Shown here piece by piece: positions 49,301-57,261 of a DNA stretch of 64,000 nucleotides (its first letter is position 1; every line of letters begins with the position of its first letter). The stretch covers positions 4,092,001 through 4,156,000 of the forward strand of contig NZ_JAMKCQ010000001.1 in NCBI RefSeq assembly GCF_024169515.1, given 5' to 3'. Position numbers and translations under genes: made by a program. The notes beneath the pieces are model-generated. The model had not been told where the DNA came from, searched no databases, and worked only from the letters and a program-made list of their open reading frames with translations. This DNA comes from Erwinia aphidicola (GTDB taxonomy: Bacteria > Pseudomonadota > Gammaproteobacteria > Enterobacterales > Enterobacteriaceae).

Positions 49301-49936
49301 AATCTGCACCTCAAGGTGGCGGGCGCGCTCGATATACTTCTCGATAAACACGCCCTCATCGCTAAAGTTGTTCTGCCCGAGGCGCTTTACCGCCTCAAAC
49401 GCTTCGCTCAGTTCAGCCGCGCTGTAGCAGACGCGCATGCCGATGCCCCCCCCGCCCGCGGTGCTTTTCAGCATCACCGGGTAGCCGACCCGTTCGGCGG
49501 CCATCAGCGCAGCGGCAATACTCTCCAGCAGCTCCGTCCCCTCCAGCAGCGGCACCTGATGCTGTTTCGCCAGCGCACGTGCGGTGTGCTTCAGGCCGAA
49601 GAGGCGCAGCTGCTGTGGCGTCGGGCCGATAAAGGCGATGCCGGCGGATTCACAGGCTTCGGCGAAGGCGGCGTTTTCCGAGAGAAAACCGTAGCCGGGA
49701 TGGATGGCCTCTGCGCCGCTGGCGCGTGCCGCCGCGAGGATCTTCTCCACCACCAGATAGGTGTTGGCCGCCGGGCCATCGCCAAGGCTGACCGCTTCAT
49801 CGGCCTCGCGTATGTGCAGGCTGCTGGCATCGGCTTCGGCAAACACCGCCACGCCGCTGACGTTCATTGCGCGCAGCGAGCGTAGAATTCGGCACGCAAT
49901 CGCGCCACGGTTAGCAATCAGCAATTTTTTAAACAT
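46340..49936 (-). CDS. Urea/guanidine carboxylase (biotin-dependent)
   Basis: This is a 1198-residue multidomain enzyme. Its biotin carboxylase occupies about residues 1-450 ([34 protein letters not shown]). A KipA/PxpC-like AHS2 domain follows at about 460-770 ([30 protein letters not shown]), then a KipI/PxpB-like AHS1 domain at about 800-1000 and a biotinyl domain ending the protein (biotinyl Lys near residue 1162 in IEAMKMEI). Because the operon carries a guanidine riboswitch and two DUF1989 genes, guanidine is the likely substrate, giving carboxyguanidine. In many bacteria an allophanate hydrolase gene follows directly; here lplA follows instead. Confidence 0.93.
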   Translation of the reverse strand: [1198 protein letters not shown]

Positions 49937-50025
49937 AGGGCAGACTCACACCAGGGCGGGCCGTCCCGCCAGTCTTCAGGCCGCCCGGGGTCGTCCCCGG
50001 GGGAAATCTCAGGATTTTCGGCGGC

Positions 50026-50661
50026 TCAGTTCCACACCAGCACTTCGGCGGCGGTCGGGTTCCAGCCGTTGCACGGGTTGTTAAGCTGCGGACAGTTGGA
50101 GATCAGCACAATCACGTCGCATTCGGCGCGCAGCTCGACATATTTCCCGGCGGCGGAGATGCCGTCTGCAAAGGTCAGCCCGCCCTCCGGCGTCACCGGC
50201 ACGTTCATAAAGAAGTTGATGTTGGCGGCGATGTCGCGCTTGTGCAGGCGGCCATCGTGGATGCAGGCGCAGAGGAAGTTATCGCGGCAGCTGTGCATGT
50301 AGCGCTTATCGGCGTGATAGCGTACGGTATTGCTCTCCTGGGCGCAGGCACCGCCAAGGGTGTCGTGGCGCCCGCAGGTGTCGGCAACAATGGTCAGCAG
50401 CGGGTTGCCAAGGTTGGAGTAAAGCACGCTGCCGCTGGTCAGGTAGGCGTTATTCTGGCGGCGCAGCGTGCGCTGGGCGTCATAGCGCTCGCGCGGGTTG
50501 GCAGTGCTGTAAAACAGCGTATCAACGGCCTGATTGCCCTCCAGATCGTGCAGGCGCACGGTCTGCCCCTTCTTCACTTCAAACAGATAGGGTTCACCCG
50601 CCGGAATGGTGTGGCGCAATACGGCATCGCTGGCCTGCTTAGCGCTGGTGATTAAGGTCAT
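50026..50661 (-). CDS. Urea carboxylase-associated protein, DUF1989 (carboxyguanidine deiminase subunit)
   Basis: This 211-residue DUF1989 protein carries the Cys/His-rich blocks DTCGRHDTLGGAC and HSCRDNFLCACI, probable metal ligands, and ends EVLVWN. In guanidine-degrading bacteria a pair of such proteins (CgdA/CgdB) converts carboxyguanidine to allophanate. Which subunit this is cannot be decided here. Its ATG overlaps the upstream gene's TGA by one base (TGATG), so translation is coupled. The carboxylase gene follows after 89 bases. Confidence 0.88.
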   Translation of the reverse strand: MTLITSAKQASDAVLRHTIPAGEPYLFEVKKGQTVRLHDLEGNQAVDTLFYSTANPRERYDAQRTLRRQNNAYLTSGSVLYSNLGNPLLTIVADTCGRHDTLGGACAQESNTVRYHADKRYMHSCRDNFLCACIHDGRLHKRDIAANINFFMNVPVTPEGGLTFADGISAAGKYVELRAECDVIVLISNCPQLNNPCNGWNPTAAEVLVWN

Positions 50662-51380
50662 CAGACGGCTCCTGTCACGTTAAAGCGTTCAATATTCTGC
50701 AAGGCGCGCAGATTCTCCGGGCGCAAGGTTTTACACCCTTCCAGCATCTGTTCATCTTGGGCATCTCGCAGTGCCAGCTGCACCGGGCGCGGCGCATAGT
50801 GCGGGTTCGGGTCCATCGGGTGCTGCAGCGCGGTGAGCACCACCAGCGTATTCATCGGGGCGTACAGCTCAACCACACTGCCCGGCGCGGAGTGGTTCTG
50901 ATGAAACCGGAAGCTGCCCGCTTCATCAACGCTCACCTTACTGAACAGGTTAAGCACCATCAGCAGGTCTTCCAGCCGCAGGTCCCACTTGCCCAGCTCC
51001 ACCAGCAGATTATCGCTGCCGTTGCGGTAGAAGCCGTTGCGCAGCTCCTGATAGCGGCCGTCGCCGTATTTCTCTGCCACTTCTGCCGCATTCAGCACGC
51101 CGCCAAAGCTGTCGTGCCAGCCGCAGGTATCGGTCACGATGGCCGCCAGCACGCGCCCCATATCTGAGTAGAGGCAGTGCCCGGCGGTCAGTCTGGCGGT
51201 GTGCTGCCCTTTCAGCGTATCCGGCAGGTTCAGGCGTTCACTTTTCTCATCGGCATTCAGCAGCATCAGGCTGACGTTGGCGCCGCCTTCAAGATCGGTA
51301 AGGCGCAGTAGCTGGCCCTTTTTTATCACCAGTGAGGTGTGGCCGCCGCCGGGTAAGGTCTCTTCATAGAGGTGCGTCAT
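50661..51380 (-). CDS. Urea carboxylase-associated protein, DUF1989 (second subunit)
   Basis: This 239-residue DUF1989 paralogue of the following gene has ANVSLMLLNADEKSERLNLPDTLKGQHTARLTAGHCLYSDMGRVLAAIVTDTCGWHD, but lacks the second cysteine cluster. The pair presumably forms a heteromeric carboxyguanidine deiminase. It overlaps the ATPase gene by 17 bases upstream and the other DUF1989 gene by one base downstream. Confidence 0.88.
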   Translation of the reverse strand: MTHLYEETLPGGGHTSLVIKKGQLLRLTDLEGGANVSLMLLNADEKSERLNLPDTLKGQHTARLTAGHCLYSDMGRVLAAIVTDTCGWHDSFGGVLNAAEVAEKYGDGRYQELRNGFYRNGSDNLLVELGKWDLRLEDLLMVLNLFSKVSVDEAGSFRFHQNHSAPGSVVELYAPMNTLVVLTALQHPMDPNPHYAPRPVQLALRDAQDEQMLEGCKTLRPENLRALQNIERFNVTGAV

Positions 51381-52182
51381 GGGAAATCTCCTGAGTGGAT
51401 GGGTGGGCGAAAGCCGTTGGGTGCATCAGCACTTCAGCGGGCTGACGGCGCTGCCGCAGTCGGGTTTCGTTCAGCGGCAGGTCATAAGTAATGCGTGCGC
51501 CCCAGGCGTTGGGTTCGTGCGGGTCAATGCGCACTTTGTCGAACACCAGCAGGCGCGTGCCGAGGTTAAAGCCCTCCGACAGGTCGTGCGTCACCATAAA
51601 CACCGTCAGCGCGGTTTCCTGCCACAGCTCCAGCAGCAGGCTGTGCATATCCTTACGGATGCCGGGATCGAGCGCGCCGAAAGGCTCATCGAGCAGCAGA
51701 ATGCGCGGCTGCATGATGAACGCCTGGGCGATCGCCAGCCGCTGCTGCATGCCGCCGGAGAGCTGCGCCGGATATTTCTTTAACGCATGCCCCAGCCCCA
51801 CGCGCTCCAGCATCGCGGCCGCCTGCTGGCGCGCCGCCTGCTTACGCCTGCCGAACAGCCGGCCACAGATGCGCGCAGCGGGCAGCTCCAGCCCGATGGC
51901 AACGTTATCCAGCACGTTAAGGTGTGGAAAGACCGAATAGCGCTGAAACACCACGCCGCGGCTGGCGTCCGGTTCCGCAGGCAGGGTTTCGCCCTGTAGC
52001 GTGATGCTGCCGCGGCTTGGCTTCTCCTGGCCCAGCAGCAGGCGCAGGAAGGTTGATTTACCGCAGCCGGAGGCACCGACCATGGTGCAGAACTCCCCTT
52101 CGTTGATGCTCAGGTTGAGGTTCTCCAGCACCACGTGGTTGCCATACTCCTGCCAGATGTTGTTGATGTTGATAAAGCTCAT
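51364..52182 (-). CDS. ABC transporter ATP-binding protein, TauB-like (guanidine operon)
   Basis: This 272-residue ATPase of the nitrate/sulfonate/taurine class has Walker A GASGCGKST, signature LSGGMQQRLA, Walker B LLLDEPFGALD and switch VTHDLSEG. The start at 52182 (MSFININNIWQ) has GGGAGAG upstream and overlaps the permease stop by four bases (ATGA). It energises uptake of guanidine or a related compound together with the adjacent permease and binding protein. Confidence 0.9.
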   Translation of the reverse strand: MSFININNIWQEYGNHVVLENLNLSINEGEFCTMVGASGCGKSTFLRLLLGQEKPSRGSITLQGETLPAEPDASRGVVFQRYSVFPHLNVLDNVAIGLELPAARICGRLFGRRKQAARQQAAAMLERVGLGHALKKYPAQLSGGMQQRLAIAQAFIMQPRILLLDEPFGALDPGIRKDMHSLLLELWQETALTVFMVTHDLSEGFNLGTRLLVFDKVRIDPHEPNAWGARITYDLPLNETRLRQRRQPAEVLMHPTAFAHPSTQEISHDAPL

Positions 52183-52994
52183 GATTTCTCTCCCTGGGCC
52201 CACGGGAAGCACCAGCGGTTAAGGCGGCGCAGGCCAAGATCCATCAGCCAGGCCAGCAGCGTGATCCAGAACACATAAGGCAGGATCACATCCATCGCCA
52301 TATAGCGGCGCACGAGGAAAATGCGGTAGCCCAGCCCGGCAGTTGAGGAGATCGCCTCCGCGGAGATCAGGAACAGCCACGCGGAACCCAGCAGCAGGCG
52401 CAGCGAGGTCAGGAGCCGGGTCAGCAGCTGTGGCAGCACCACGCGCAGCACCACCGTCCAGCTATTGGCCCCCAGCGTCTGCGCTTTAATCAGGATCTCC
52501 TGCGGGATCTCCCGCGCCCGCTGTTCAAGGTCGCGCGCCAGCATCGGCGTAATGCCAATGACGATCAGCATGATTTTCGACAGCTCATCGAGTCCGAAGA
52601 CGATAAACAGCACCGGCAGGATAGCCAGCGGAGGCACCATCGATAGCACGGTCATAAACGACGACAGCGGCGAGCGCCACATTGGAAACACTCCGGCGGC
52701 AATGCCGAAGGCCAGTCCTAGCAGCGAGGCGATGCCCAGCCCCAGCAGCAGGCGGCCAAGACTGACGGCGGTATCCATCCACAGCAGATAGTCGCCGCTG
52801 CGCTTGTCCGGGGTGAACGCCATGCGCTGCACCGCGTCGATCATCTGCCCGAGTCCTGGCAGCAGTTTGTCGTGCGGGTTGGCATCCAGCCGCACGGCGG
52901 AGCCGATGAAATAGGCGGCGATCGCCAGAATAAACGGCAGCAGCACCAGCATCAGATGCATGCCTCTGTCGGGATGACGATTCATTTGCCGCAT
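52179..52994 (-). CDS. ABC transporter permease, TauC/SsuC-like (guanidine operon)
   Basis: This 271-residue membrane protein has about six hydrophobic segments; the coupling loop reads IPQEILIKAQTLGANSWTVVLRVVLPQLLTRL. It belongs to the permease class used for taurine, sulfonates and nitrate. GAGGAG precedes the ATG. It lies between the binding protein and the ATPase in the riboswitch-controlled operon, which points to guanidine as cargo. Confidence 0.9.
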   Translation of the reverse strand: MRQMNRHPDRGMHLMLVLLPFILAIAAYFIGSAVRLDANPHDKLLPGLGQMIDAVQRMAFTPDKRSGDYLLWMDTAVSLGRLLLGLGIASLLGLAFGIAAGVFPMWRSPLSSFMTVLSMVPPLAILPVLFIVFGLDELSKIMLIVIGITPMLARDLEQRAREIPQEILIKAQTLGANSWTVVLRVVLPQLLTRLLTSLRLLLGSAWLFLISAEAISSTAGLGYRIFLVRRYMAMDVILPYVFWITLLAWLMDLGLRRLNRWCFPWAQGEKS

Positions 52995-53017
52995 GGCGTT
53001 GGCTCCTCTGTGTGGGG

Positions 53018-54076
53018 TTATAGCTTGCCGTCGGCGGCCATCTTCAGGTAGCTGTCGTCGAAGCGCAGTTTGACGTTGCTGCTGTCGCCCTGGGTGACGT
53101 TGCCGGGGAAGCGCATGCCGATAAAGTCAGCACTCTGCGCGCCGTCGCCAAGCAGCCCTTTCTCAAATGAGAAGCGGGCCACGCGCTGCATGGTTTTCGC
53201 CAGTTCGGCATCGCTAATGAATTTCAGGTTGTCGGCGGGGGTGTAAAACAGGTGGGTGGTTTTCAGCTGCGCCTGGTAGCCTTTCAGATCAGTGCCGGAA
53301 GCGGCTGCCATTGCATTCAGGGCATCGGTATCGCCCGCTTTCATTTTGCTCATCATCTCGTACCAGGCCCCGGTCAGGGCTTTGCCAAGCGCCGGGTTAT
53401 CCTTCAGCACGTCACTGTTGACTACCATCATATCGATCAGCTCGCCCGGCACCTGCGAGGACTCAAATACTTCCGTGGTATCCGGCGTGGCTTTGATAGC
53501 GGAGAGCTGAGGGTTCCAGGCCACGGCCGCCTGCACGCTGCTGGTGGCAAACGCCGAGACGATATCAGCATCAGAGGTGTTTACCACCGTGACATCTTTC
53601 TCGGCCAGGCCCGCTTTCTCCAGCCCGCGCACCAGCAGATAGTGTGATACCGACAGTTCCGGCAGGTAGACCTTCATCCCTTTCAGATCGTTGAGGGTCT
53701 TGCCCTTGCCTTTCAGCACGATGCCGTCATTGCCCTCAGAGTAGCTACCGAGGATCAGCGCGGTACTGTCAACGCCCCCGGCGGCAGGAATGGTCAGCGC
53801 ATCCATGTTGGTCATGGTGCAGCCATCAAACTGCCCGGCGGTGTACTGGTTAATGGATTCGATATAGTCGTTAAGCTGGGTGACGTGGATTTTAATGCCA
53901 TATTTAGCCGCCCACTTGTCGATGATGCCGGAGGTGGCGATCTGGCCCCACGGCATCCAGCCGGCGTAAATGGTCCAGCAGACGTTGAACTCTTTTTTGG
54001 CGGCCGCCTGTGAGGGAATGCTGGCCAGCGCGGTGACGCTGAGAAGGCAAATGCTGAGGATGTGAGAAAGTTTCAT
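53018..54076 (-). CDS. ABC transporter substrate-binding protein of the guanidine operon
   Basis: This 352-residue protein has a Sec signal peptide (MKLSHILSICLLSVTALASIPSQAAA) and a TauA/SsuA-type fold (CWTIYAGWMPWGQIATSGIIDKW, DGCTMTNMDALTIPAAGGVDST). It matches the binding proteins found with urea carboxylase systems. The start at 54076 has GAGG five bases upstream, and that GAGG is complementary to part of the riboswitch. A longer in-frame reading to 54196 would run through the riboswitch and is rejected. It is the first gene of the operon. Confidence 0.9.
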   Translation of the reverse strand: MKLSHILSICLLSVTALASIPSQAAAKKEFNVCWTIYAGWMPWGQIATSGIIDKWAAKYGIKIHVTQLNDYIESINQYTAGQFDGCTMTNMDALTIPAAGGVDSTALILGSYSEGNDGIVLKGKGKTLNDLKGMKVYLPELSVSHYLLVRGLEKAGLAEKDVTVVNTSDADIVSAFATSSVQAAVAWNPQLSAIKATPDTTEVFESSQVPGELIDMMVVNSDVLKDNPALGKALTGAWYEMMSKMKAGDTDALNAMAAASGTDLKGYQAQLKTTHLFYTPADNLKFISDAELAKTMQRVARFSFEKGLLGDGAQSADFIGMRFPGNVTQGDSSNVKLRFDDSYLKMAADGKL

Positions 54077-54127
54077 TGTAACCTCGGTTTGACGGAAAAA
54101 GGGGCAGCGCGACACCTGTGGTGTTGC

Positions 54128-54220
54128 TGTCTCCCGGGCTTTTCTCCCGCCGTGTAACCCCAACCGAGGTCGCCAGCTCTCGGACCAGTCATCCACCTGC
54201 GTGGACCGGAACCCTAGCCT
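54128..54220 (-). ncRNA. Guanidine-I riboswitch (ykkC class)
   Basis: On the minus strand the conserved blocks of the class occur in order: CTAGGGTTCCGG (54217-54206), GGTCCGAGAGCTGGCGACC (54186-54168), ACACGGCGGGA (54155-54145) and AAAAGCCCGGGAGA (54143-54130). It lies in the leader of the ABC transporter/carboxylase operon, 52 bases before the first start codon. The segment ACCTCGGTT (54170-54162) is exactly complementary to AACCGAGGT around the ribosome-binding site (54089-54081), suggesting translational control. A broken hairpin followed by TTTTT (about 54128-54097) could add a transcriptional switch. Confidence 0.95.
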
Positions 54221-54372
54221 GCTATTGTGTTCAGTTATCTGTGTAACGCTGCTGCTGCCATTAACTGAGCAAGAGTTGTGCCAGCTTTTAAAGTGCCAGT
54301 AATCAATGAACTGGCGTTTTCGCAGGTTTTACGCGTTCCGCTTTGGGGCATCATTTTCTGGCAGGCTGCATC

Positions 54373-54515
54373 AGCGCGGTGCAGGCTTCAGGGACGGCCA
54401 TGCCCGTCCCCTACGAAAAATGAGCGCGGTGCATGCGTCAGGACGGGCATGCCCGTCCACTACGAAAATCAGCGCGGTGCAGGCGTCAGGACGGGCATGC
54501 CCGTCCCCTACCAAA
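54373..54515. repeat. Three tandem 48-50 bp units with GCATGC palindromes
   Basis: The unit AGCGCGGTGCAGGC... starts at 54373, 54423 and 54471. Each carries a palindrome of the GGACGGGC/ATGCCCGTCC type followed by CCTAC or CACTAC. The first copy has a one-base change in its core (GGCCATGCC). It lies in the 510-bp gap between the riboswitch and the MHS transporter gene, upstream of the latter. Confidence 0.9.
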
Positions 54516-54586
54516 ACTCGCTTGCCCGACGGGAAGCGGGTAACTACCCTTGATCTACTCTGTTTTCCCGGAAGGTAAAAATAACA

Positions 54587-55867
54587 ATGACAAAGCCTGA
54601 GCAGTTAAGAAAGAAAGCGCTGGTGGCGAGCGCGGTGGGTAACTTTATTGAGTGGTATGAGTTTGCCGTGTACGGCTTTCTGGCCACGGTGATTGCGCAG
54701 AACTTCTTTACGCTTCAGGGCGAATCGGCGATGACGGGTATCATCCTGACCTGGGCTTCTTTTGCCGTTGCCTTCTTCTTCCGTCCGCTCGGGGCGATTA
54801 TCTTTGGCCGCATCGGCGACAGAATCGGCCGCAAGCCGACGCTGGTTGCGGTGTTGATCCTGATGACGCTGGCGACCGCCGCGATCGGTTTCGTGCCGGT
54901 TTATGCCTCGATTGGCGTCGCCGCCCCGCTGCTGCTGACCCTGTTACGCATCCTTCAGGGGCTGTTCGCCGGCGGCGAGTACGGCGGCGCCGTCTCCCTG
55001 ATGACGGAGTTTGCCCCCAAGGGCAAGCGCGGGCTGTATGGCGCCTGGCAATCCCTGACCGTGGCGTTTGGCCTGCTGGCGGGTGCGGGGGTGGTCGCCA
55101 CGCTCTCGGCCGTGATGAGCCCGGAGTCACTGCATGCCTGGGGCTGGCGCATCCCCTTTATCAGCGCGCTGCCGATGGGGCTGGTCGCACTCTGGCTGCG
55201 TATGCAGCTGGAAGAGACGCCGACCTTTAGCAATACGCAGCGTGCAGCCAACCCACCCACGGCAGCGCGCAGCGGGCTGGTGCTGAGCGTCATTCTGCTG
55301 GGTATCGGCCGCGTTATGGTGTGGTCGGCGGCGGGTTATACCTACCTGGTGGTGATGCCCACCTACCTGCAGTCGGTGCTGCATACCGGGCTGAATCAGG
55401 CGCTGGTTATCGCGGTGCTGTCGAATATCGGCTTCGCCCTCACCATCCTGCCTGCCGGCATACTCAGCGACCGCATCGGCCGCAAACCGGTGATGATTGC
55501 GGCCAGCGTGCTGCTGCTGGTGTGCGCGTGGCCGCTGCTGAAGGTATTGCAGATGCCGGATATTGGCCTGCTGGTGAAATGCCTGATCGTGCTGTTTGCC
55601 GGGGCGATGGTCGGCATGCTTGCCGGTCCCGGGCCTGCCATGCTGGCGGAAATGTTCCCCACCCACGTACGCTATACCGGGCTGGGGCTGGCTTACTCCC
55701 TCTCCAATGCGCTGTTTTCCGGCTGTGCAGGCCTGATTATCAGCGGGCTGATTAAGCAGACCGGCAACAACGATATCCCGGCTTACTATGTGATTGTGAC
55801 TGCGGCCATCAGCATTCTGGCGCTGATGAGCCTGCGGCGCGACGATCATCTGCGTTCGCTGGAGTAA
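54587..55867 (+). CDS. MHS-family MFS transporter (metabolite:H+ symporter)
   Basis: This 426-residue, twelve-helix protein has MHS hallmarks: VGNFIEWYEFAVYGFLATVIAQNFF, RPLGAIIFGRIGDRIGRKPTL, LRILQGLFAGGEYGGA, and the second-half loop LSDRIGRKPVM. The group includes symporters for citrate, alpha-ketoglutarate, shikimate and proline/betaine. The substrate is not assigned. GGAAGG lies ten bases before the ATG. It is divergent from the guanidine operon. Confidence 0.9.
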   Translation: MTKPEQLRKKALVASAVGNFIEWYEFAVYGFLATVIAQNFFTLQGESAMTGIILTWASFAVAFFFRPLGAIIFGRIGDRIGRKPTLVAVLILMTLATAAIGFVPVYASIGVAAPLLLTLLRILQGLFAGGEYGGAVSLMTEFAPKGKRGLYGAWQSLTVAFGLLAGAGVVATLSAVMSPESLHAWGWRIPFISALPMGLVALWLRMQLEETPTFSNTQRAANPPTAARSGLVLSVILLGIGRVMVWSAAGYTYLVVMPTYLQSVLHTGLNQALVIAVLSNIGFALTILPAGILSDRIGRKPVMIAASVLLLVCAWPLLKVLQMPDIGLLVKCLIVLFAGAMVGMLAGPGPAMLAEMFPTHVRYTGLGLAYSLSNALFSGCAGLIISGLIKQTGNNDIPAYYVIVTAAISILALMSLRRDDHLRSLE

Positions 55868-55875
55868 TCGCCAGC

Positions 55876-55943
55876 GGGTCAGGCATGCCTTACCCCGGTA
55901 AACAGGTGCCGGCGTCGTAGGGGGCGGGCATGCCCGACCCGCT
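55876..55943. repeat. Two degenerate GCATGC-core palindromes
   Basis: The first, GGGTCAGGCATGCCTTACCC (55876-55895), and the second, GTAGGGGGCGGGCATGCCC followed by GACCCGC (55918-55943), each have one broken pair. They lie between the MHS transporter stop and the convergent aminotransferase stop. Confidence 0.75.
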
Positions 55944-55975
55944 CGCCTCCTAAAAACCCCCCTCTCCGGTAGTGG

Positions 55976-57163
55976 TTAAAGATGCTGTTTCAGCACCTTT
56001 CCGAGGGTCGCAATCCCTTTAACTATGTTCTCGTCGCTGTGCGTCGAGTAGCTGAAGCGGGCGAAGTTATGGCGCTGCAGCGTGGGGAAGAAACTCCCGC
56101 CCGGCACATAGGCGACTTTCGCCTCGGGTATCGCATGGTGCAGCATAAACTGCGCGGTATCGATCCCTTGCGGGAACTCCAGCCAGGTAAACAGGCCACC
56201 GTCGGGGTTGGTGAAGCTGATGGTCTGCGGAAAGTGCGCCTTGATCGCCGCCAGCATGGTCTCTTTCTTACGCAGATAGCGTGCTTTGATGGTCTGGATA
56301 TGCTCGTCGATGTCATGACGCTCCAGATACAGCGACACCGCCGCCATATTCAGCGTGCTGCACTGCGTGTCGGCGGCCAGCTTCAGCAGGCCGAGCTTCT
56401 CGGTGATCTCTTTCGATGCCACCGACCAGCCCAGGCGCAGGCCCGGTGCCAGAATTTTCGAGAAGCTGCCGAAATAGATCACCCGCCCTTCACTATCCAT
56501 GCTTTTCAGCGTGGCGACTTTCTCGCCCTGATAGCGCACTTCACGGTACGGTGAATCTTCGAGGATAATGAAGTCGTACTGATTAGCGAGCGCGATCAGA
56601 TGGCGGCGGCGCGCCAGCGACAGCGTGATACCGGTCGGATTATGGAAATCCGGTACGGTATAAATGAATTTGATACGCTTTCCGGCCTGCAGCTCGGCTT
56701 CCAGCACCTCGGTCATCATGCCCTGCTCGTCCATCGGCACGGCCAGATACTCAGGCTGGCAAGTGTTGAAGGCCAGCAGCGCACCCAGGAAGGTCGGCGC
56801 TTCGGTGGCAACGATATCGCCCGGGTTCAGCAGCAGGCGCGCCGCCAGGTCCAGCCCCTGCTGGCTGCCCTGTAAGATCAGCACATTGTCGTCGCTGCAG
56901 GCGAGGCCTTCGCGTGCCATGCGGCTGGCGATCTGCTCGCGCAGCTTTGGCATGCCGGTCGAGTGAGTGTACTGCAAAGAGACTTCGCCAGGTCCGGAGA
57001 GCAGCTCGGCGTAGATATCCTGCAACGCCTGCGCCGGGAACAGGCTGGAGTCCGGGTAACCGCCGCCAAAGGAAATAATGGAAGGGTCTGCCCCTAACTG
57101 TAATAACTGTCTGATTGCTGAAGGCTTGACCAGCTCCATTCTGTCGGCGTAACGCGTGCTCAT
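55976..57163 (-). CDS. PLP-dependent aminotransferase, fold type I (2-aminoadipate aminotransferase-like)
   Basis: This 395-residue enzyme has FGGGYPDSSLFP, the VPDFHNPTGITLS motif and the PLP-binding Lys in YFGSFSKILAPGLRLGW. This is the pattern of the LysN/2-aminoadipate and aromatic aminotransferase group and also of the catalytic half of MocR regulators; no DNA-binding domain is present. Amino donor and acceptor are unknown. It follows the NCS1 permease by 98 bases on the same strand and may be co-expressed with the permease and amidase. Confidence 0.88.
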   Translation of the reverse strand: MSTRYADRMELVKPSAIRQLLQLGADPSIISFGGGYPDSSLFPAQALQDIYAELLSGPGEVSLQYTHSTGMPKLREQIASRMAREGLACSDDNVLILQGSQQGLDLAARLLLNPGDIVATEAPTFLGALLAFNTCQPEYLAVPMDEQGMMTEVLEAELQAGKRIKFIYTVPDFHNPTGITLSLARRRHLIALANQYDFIILEDSPYREVRYQGEKVATLKSMDSEGRVIYFGSFSKILAPGLRLGWSVASKEITEKLGLLKLAADTQCSTLNMAAVSLYLERHDIDEHIQTIKARYLRKKETMLAAIKAHFPQTISFTNPDGGLFTWLEFPQGIDTAQFMLHHAIPEAKVAYVPGGSFFPTLQRHNFARFSYSTHSDENIVKGIATLGKVLKQHL

Positions 57164-57261
57164 TAAGTATTCCCTGCGATGTTTTTTATTGGAAATCCAC
57201 GTTATGAGAGTGAGTAAGTTATGTCAATAAAGGGCCGGGCAAAAAAACTCGGCCCCTGCCG

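Noticed and set aside
54278-54578. Two overlapping plus-strand frames of about 90 codons upstream of the MHS gene
   Set aside because: Their sequence is generated by the tandem palindromes (repeating GRACPS-like residues), not by a gene.
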